A DNA stretch of 64,000 bases from Patiria pectinifera (taxonomy: Eukaryota; Echinodermata; Asteroidea; Valvatida; Asterinidae). Both the position numbers and the translations under genes were made by a program. The stretch spans positions 1,999,770 through 2,063,769 of the forward strand of contig CM057142.1 in the NCBI GenBank assembly GCA_029964075.1. The letters are read 5' to 3'. Under the pieces are notes generated by a model, which did no database searches, was not told the origin of the DNA, and saw only the letters and a list, made by a program, of their open reading frames with translations. Of this stretch, positions 63,201 through 64,000 are shown one piece after another (position 1 is the stretch's first letter; every line of letters begins with the position of its first letter).

Positions 63201-64000
63201 CTTCAACTCGACCCTCGTTCGAAGAGCCTCCATTAACGAGACGAACTGTTAATGGAGCTAAAGTAACAGAAAATGAAACGTTCGTGGATTAGGAATTAAA
63301 AAAAAGACTTTTGATATAAACTCACTGTATAGTGCTTCAACTTAGTTTAAGTTGTAACACAAACTCAGACATCAGTTTCATTACTGCGTCTGAGATGTCA
63401 CATTGTCAGTTCAAACACGGTTCAAAATGACGAACAGCGCATGAATGCAAGTCCACACTCGACAATAATAAACTTCTCGATCGGTAGACTGGCTTTCTCC
63501 CATCAGTATCGATAAATATACGGATCGGGAACCAGTCTACTTGCATGGCGGACCTGTTTAGTAAGCAAACACAACACCACCACCAACATCACCAACAACA
63601 ACAACAACGACAACAAAAGCCTTTTGTGTTCCAGAGTGTTGCAGACGCCTACAATAATTTGATTTTATTGACGAGCAACGGACAGTGCATCTATAAAACG
63701 CCAGTTTGAGAAAAGACTTATTTTCAATTAAATCCTGCGAATCGTTAATATTGAAGTCCTCGATTTCAAAGCAACTTGAGAATACGACTGGTATACATCT
63801 TTTCGGGTGGAAAGTGCAATTTGTTGGAAAAAGTTTCTTGGCCAATTTTTATATAAAGTTTGGCGGTGATTGGACGAATAAGTTTGCATTACCTGTACAT
63901 TCAACACCGGCATCTTCACTGTGGTAGCAGTGTTCAGAGTAATAGGATGTGCAGTCGAGAATCGAACTTTCCGAACCGTTGCAGTAGACGTGTACAAGGT
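51155..64000 (-). CDS. SRCR/LDLa multidomain gene, overall span (3' part)
   Basis: A large gene whose exons each encode one extracellular domain. In transcription order: SRCR-A, SRCR-B, eight LDLa; SRCR-A, SRCR-B, eight LDLa; SRCR-A, SRCR-B, six LDLa; one LDLa-like exon. All exons begin and end in phase 1 with GT-AG introns, and roughly 1,620 codons are visible. SRCR domains (six Cys here) bind microbial or self ligands; LDLa domains are Ca2+-stabilised binding modules (family knowledge). The product should be secreted or on the cell surface. The first exons, including any signal peptide, lie beyond 64000; no transmembrane exon is seen. Similar SRCR-rich genes are greatly expanded in echinoderms and amphioxus and are linked to immunity. 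Whether all cassettes enter one transcript, or each starts its own, cannot be told from sequence. Confidence 0.85.
51705..52023 (-). pseudogene. Dead SRCR-B exon
   Basis: Clearly homologous to the SRCR-B exons at 54573, 58743 and 62940 ([11 protein letters not shown] at the start, NDAHVVCRM in the middle, [17 protein letters not shown]). It has a TGA where the others have the Arg of EGRVEVF, a TAG in place of Gln before WGTVC, a frameshift after GPIM, and has lost the final Cys and the GTAAG donor. It should be skipped in splicing. Confidence 0.9.
52254..52542. repeat. Intronic repeat unit joined to SRCR-flank sequence
   Basis: Left of about 52250 the sequence matches the 5' flank of SRCR-B exons; right of it, it matches the long LDLa-LDLa intron (CTCTGACCCCTAT, then a G run and AAAGGCCGGACGATCGAG). 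The switch marks a recombination or deletion point. Confidence 0.75.
52543..52677 (-). CDS. LDLa exon 22 (last full LDLa)
   Basis: 135 nt, donor CAAG|GTGAAT. Start [10 protein letters not shown] with Ala where most have Thr; end [11 protein letters not shown]. The six Cys and the NG..DC..GEDE calcium pattern are intact. Confidence 0.88.
52767..52901 (-). CDS. LDLa exon 21
   Basis: 135 nt; starts GYATEP, has QCYNGQC, ends [14 protein letters not shown]. Donor TATG|GTAAAT. Confidence 0.88.
52991..53128 (-). CDS. LDLa exon 20
   Basis: 138 nt; one codon longer than its neighbour through an extra TAC (QCYYSGQC). Ends [14 protein letters not shown]. Confidence 0.88.
53129..53522. repeat. Long LDLa-LDLa intron repeat unit
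   Basis: Introns of about 370-395 bp separating LDLa sub-groups carry one repeat: CTTATCATAACCCCTCTGAC, then GATTACATGTTGG, then a T/C tract, G run, TGTCCCTCTT and AAAGGCCGGACGATCGAG. Further copies are at 56354-56724, 57313-57693, 60525-60911 and 61500-61890. They differ mainly in homopolymer lengths. Confidence 0.9.
53523..53657 (-). CDS. LDLa exon 19
   Basis: 135 nt; [10 protein letters not shown] (Arg instead of Ser), donor CAAG|GTCAAT as written on the minus strand (GT preserved), end [11 protein letters not shown]. Confidence 0.88.
53746..53883 (-). CDS. LDLa exon 18
   Basis: 138 nt; QCYYNGQC and [14 protein letters not shown]; donor TATG|GTAAAT. Confidence 0.88.
53973..54110 (-). CDS. 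LDLa exon 17, first after SRCR-B
   Basis: 138 nt; acceptor AATTCCAG differs from the TTGTAG of other LDLa exons. Starts [10 protein letters not shown], with QCSYSGQC. This variant always follows SRCR-B. Confidence 0.88.
54296..54324 (-). pseudogene. LDLa exon relic in the SRCR-B intron
   Basis: The minus strand reads ACACCAGAACCACCCTAG, then TGCGGCTGCAG, similar to the start of an LDLa exon (ACCACTGAACCATCCTAC, GGCTGCAG) but with a stop and no remaining domain. Identical relics lie at 58467-58495 and 62663-62690. Confidence 0.5.
54573..54890 (-). CDS. SRCR-B exon, cassette 1
   Basis: 318 nt, phase 1 to phase 1, acceptor CTTTAG|CT and donor AGTG|GTAAGT. A complete SRCR domain: [67 protein letters not shown]. 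Six Cys, the group A count, although a single exon per domain is more usual for group B. Followed by six LDLa exons. Confidence 0.93.
55524..55868 (-). CDS. SRCR-A exon, cassette 1
   Basis: 345 nt, phase 1-1; acceptor TTCATAG|GA, donor ATAG|GTAATG. A linker [14 protein letters not shown] precedes [20 protein letters not shown]. Cys at TACSH, VICRQ, VYCNG, LDCTS, EHCYH and VECIG. Three NGS sequons suggest N-glycosylation. Differs from cassette 2 around [15 protein letters not shown]. Confidence 0.93.
55989..56126 (-). CDS. LDLa exon 16, just before SRCR-A
   Basis: 138 nt; donor TATG|GTAACT; ends [11 protein letters not shown]. Confidence 0.88.
56216..56353 (-). CDS. LDLa exon 15
   Basis: 138 nt; [12 protein letters not shown] (Asn after Cys-5). 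Acceptor ATTGTAG after a short CTCTATTGTATTG tract. Confidence 0.88.
56725..56859 (-). CDS. LDLa exon 14
   Basis: 135 nt; [15 protein letters not shown] variant, donor CAAG|GTGAAT. Confidence 0.88.
56948..57085 (-). CDS. LDLa exon 13
   Basis: 138 nt; [16 protein letters not shown], the Tyr replacing Ser after Cys-1 being seen only here and in its twin at 61135. Confidence 0.88.
57175..57312 (-). CDS. LDLa exon 12
   Basis: 138 nt; [12 protein letters not shown]; near-identical to the exons at 56216, 60387 and 61362. Confidence 0.88.
57694..57828 (-). CDS. LDLa exon 11
   Basis: 135 nt; CRSYEWQ variant with CAAG|GTGAAT donor. Confidence 0.88.
57917..58054 (-). CDS. LDLa exon 10
   Basis: 138 nt; QCYYNGQC and [10 protein letters not shown]. 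Confidence 0.88.
58144..58281 (-). CDS. LDLa exon 9, first after SRCR-B
   Basis: 138 nt; DYTTEP start and AATTCCAG acceptor. CIQYYQRC has Tyr where other exons have Asp; shared with 62341-62478 but not 53973-54110. Confidence 0.88.
58743..59060 (-). CDS. SRCR-B exon, cassette 2
   Basis: 318 nt; domain and splice sites as in cassette 1 ([20 protein letters not shown]). Six Cys intact. Confidence 0.93.
59695..60039 (-). CDS. SRCR-A exon, cassette 2
   Basis: 345 nt; same frame and sites as cassette 1. Carries [15 protein letters not shown] where cassette 1 has [15 protein letters not shown], a cluster of changes in an otherwise almost identical exon. Confidence 0.93.
60160..60297 (-). CDS. LDLa exon 8, just before SRCR-A
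   Basis: 138 nt; twin of 55989-56126, with the TATG|GTAACT donor. Confidence 0.88.
60387..60524 (-). CDS. LDLa exon 7
   Basis: 138 nt; [10 protein letters not shown] variant; twin of 56216-56353. Confidence 0.88.
60912..61046 (-). CDS. LDLa exon 6
   Basis: 135 nt; CRSYEWQ variant; twin of 56725-56859. Confidence 0.88.
61135..61272 (-). CDS. LDLa exon 5
   Basis: 138 nt; CSYYEWQ variant; twin of 56948-57085. Confidence 0.88.
61362..61499 (-). CDS. LDLa exon 4
   Basis: 138 nt; [10 protein letters not shown] variant; twin of 57175-57312. Confidence 0.88.
61891..62025 (-). CDS. LDLa exon 3
   Basis: 135 nt; CRSYEWQ variant; twin of 57694-57828. Confidence 0.88.
62114..62251 (-). CDS. LDLa exon 2
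   Basis: 138 nt; QCYYNGQC; twin of 57917-58054. Confidence 0.88.
62341..62478 (-). CDS. LDLa exon 1 in this window
   Basis: 138 nt; DYTTEP start, CIQYYQRC; follows SRCR-B of cassette 3. Confidence 0.88.
62940..63257 (-). CDS. SRCR-B exon, cassette 3
   Basis: 318 nt; NEPDIADC where the others have NEHDIADC. Otherwise the same domain with six Cys and the same phase-1 boundaries. Confidence 0.93.
63893..64000 (-). CDS. SRCR-A exon, cassette 3 (cut by window end)
   Basis: Only the last 108 nt are present ([17 protein letters not shown] to DAGVECTG, donor ACAG|GTAATG). By comparison with its twins the exon should continue about 237 nt beyond the window. Confidence 0.9.

Overview
This window is eukaryotic nuclear DNA. 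Genes are sparse and broken by introns with GT-AG splice sites, and the AT-rich DNA between them is packed with DNA transposons, a LINE tail, tRNA-derived SINEs and simple repeats. The large SRCR/LDLa gene, the two-exon TREK-like K2P channel and the mix of hAT, Tc1/mariner, TTAA-targeting and Helitron-like elements fit an invertebrate deuterostome. An echinoderm is my best guess; this is inferred from family knowledge, not from a match.

Layout. 1-25 kb: no gene that I can support; a mosaic of nested mobile elements, several with exact 8-bp target-site duplications. 25.1-32.1 kb (minus strand): a two-pore-domain potassium channel of the TREK type in two exons, with the first selectivity filter (GYG) split by a phase-1 intron; a possible upstream promoter or 5' exon lies near 43.7 kb. 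32-51 kb: more transposons, including copies of a TTAA element with a perfect central palindrome, a third hAT with subterminal repeat arrays, and an element with inverted arrays of a 16-17 bp unit. 51.1-64 kb (minus strand): the 3' part of a very large gene made of scavenger-receptor cysteine-rich (SRCR) and LDL-receptor class A (LDLa) exons.

The SRCR/LDLa gene is the most interesting part. In transcription order it reads SRCR-A, SRCR-B, 8 LDLa; SRCR-A, SRCR-B, 8 LDLa; SRCR-A, SRCR-B, 6 LDLa; a dead SRCR exon; a last LDLa-like exon; the 5' end lies beyond the window. Every exon is phase 1 at both ends, so blocks can be added or lost without breaking the frame. The cassette repeats with a period of about 4.17-4.20 kb with near-identical exons and introns, so duplication or gene conversion is recent. 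The product should be an extracellular, cysteine-rich, calcium-dependent binding protein of the kind linked to invertebrate immune recognition (family knowledge). The two genes show no sign of acting together.
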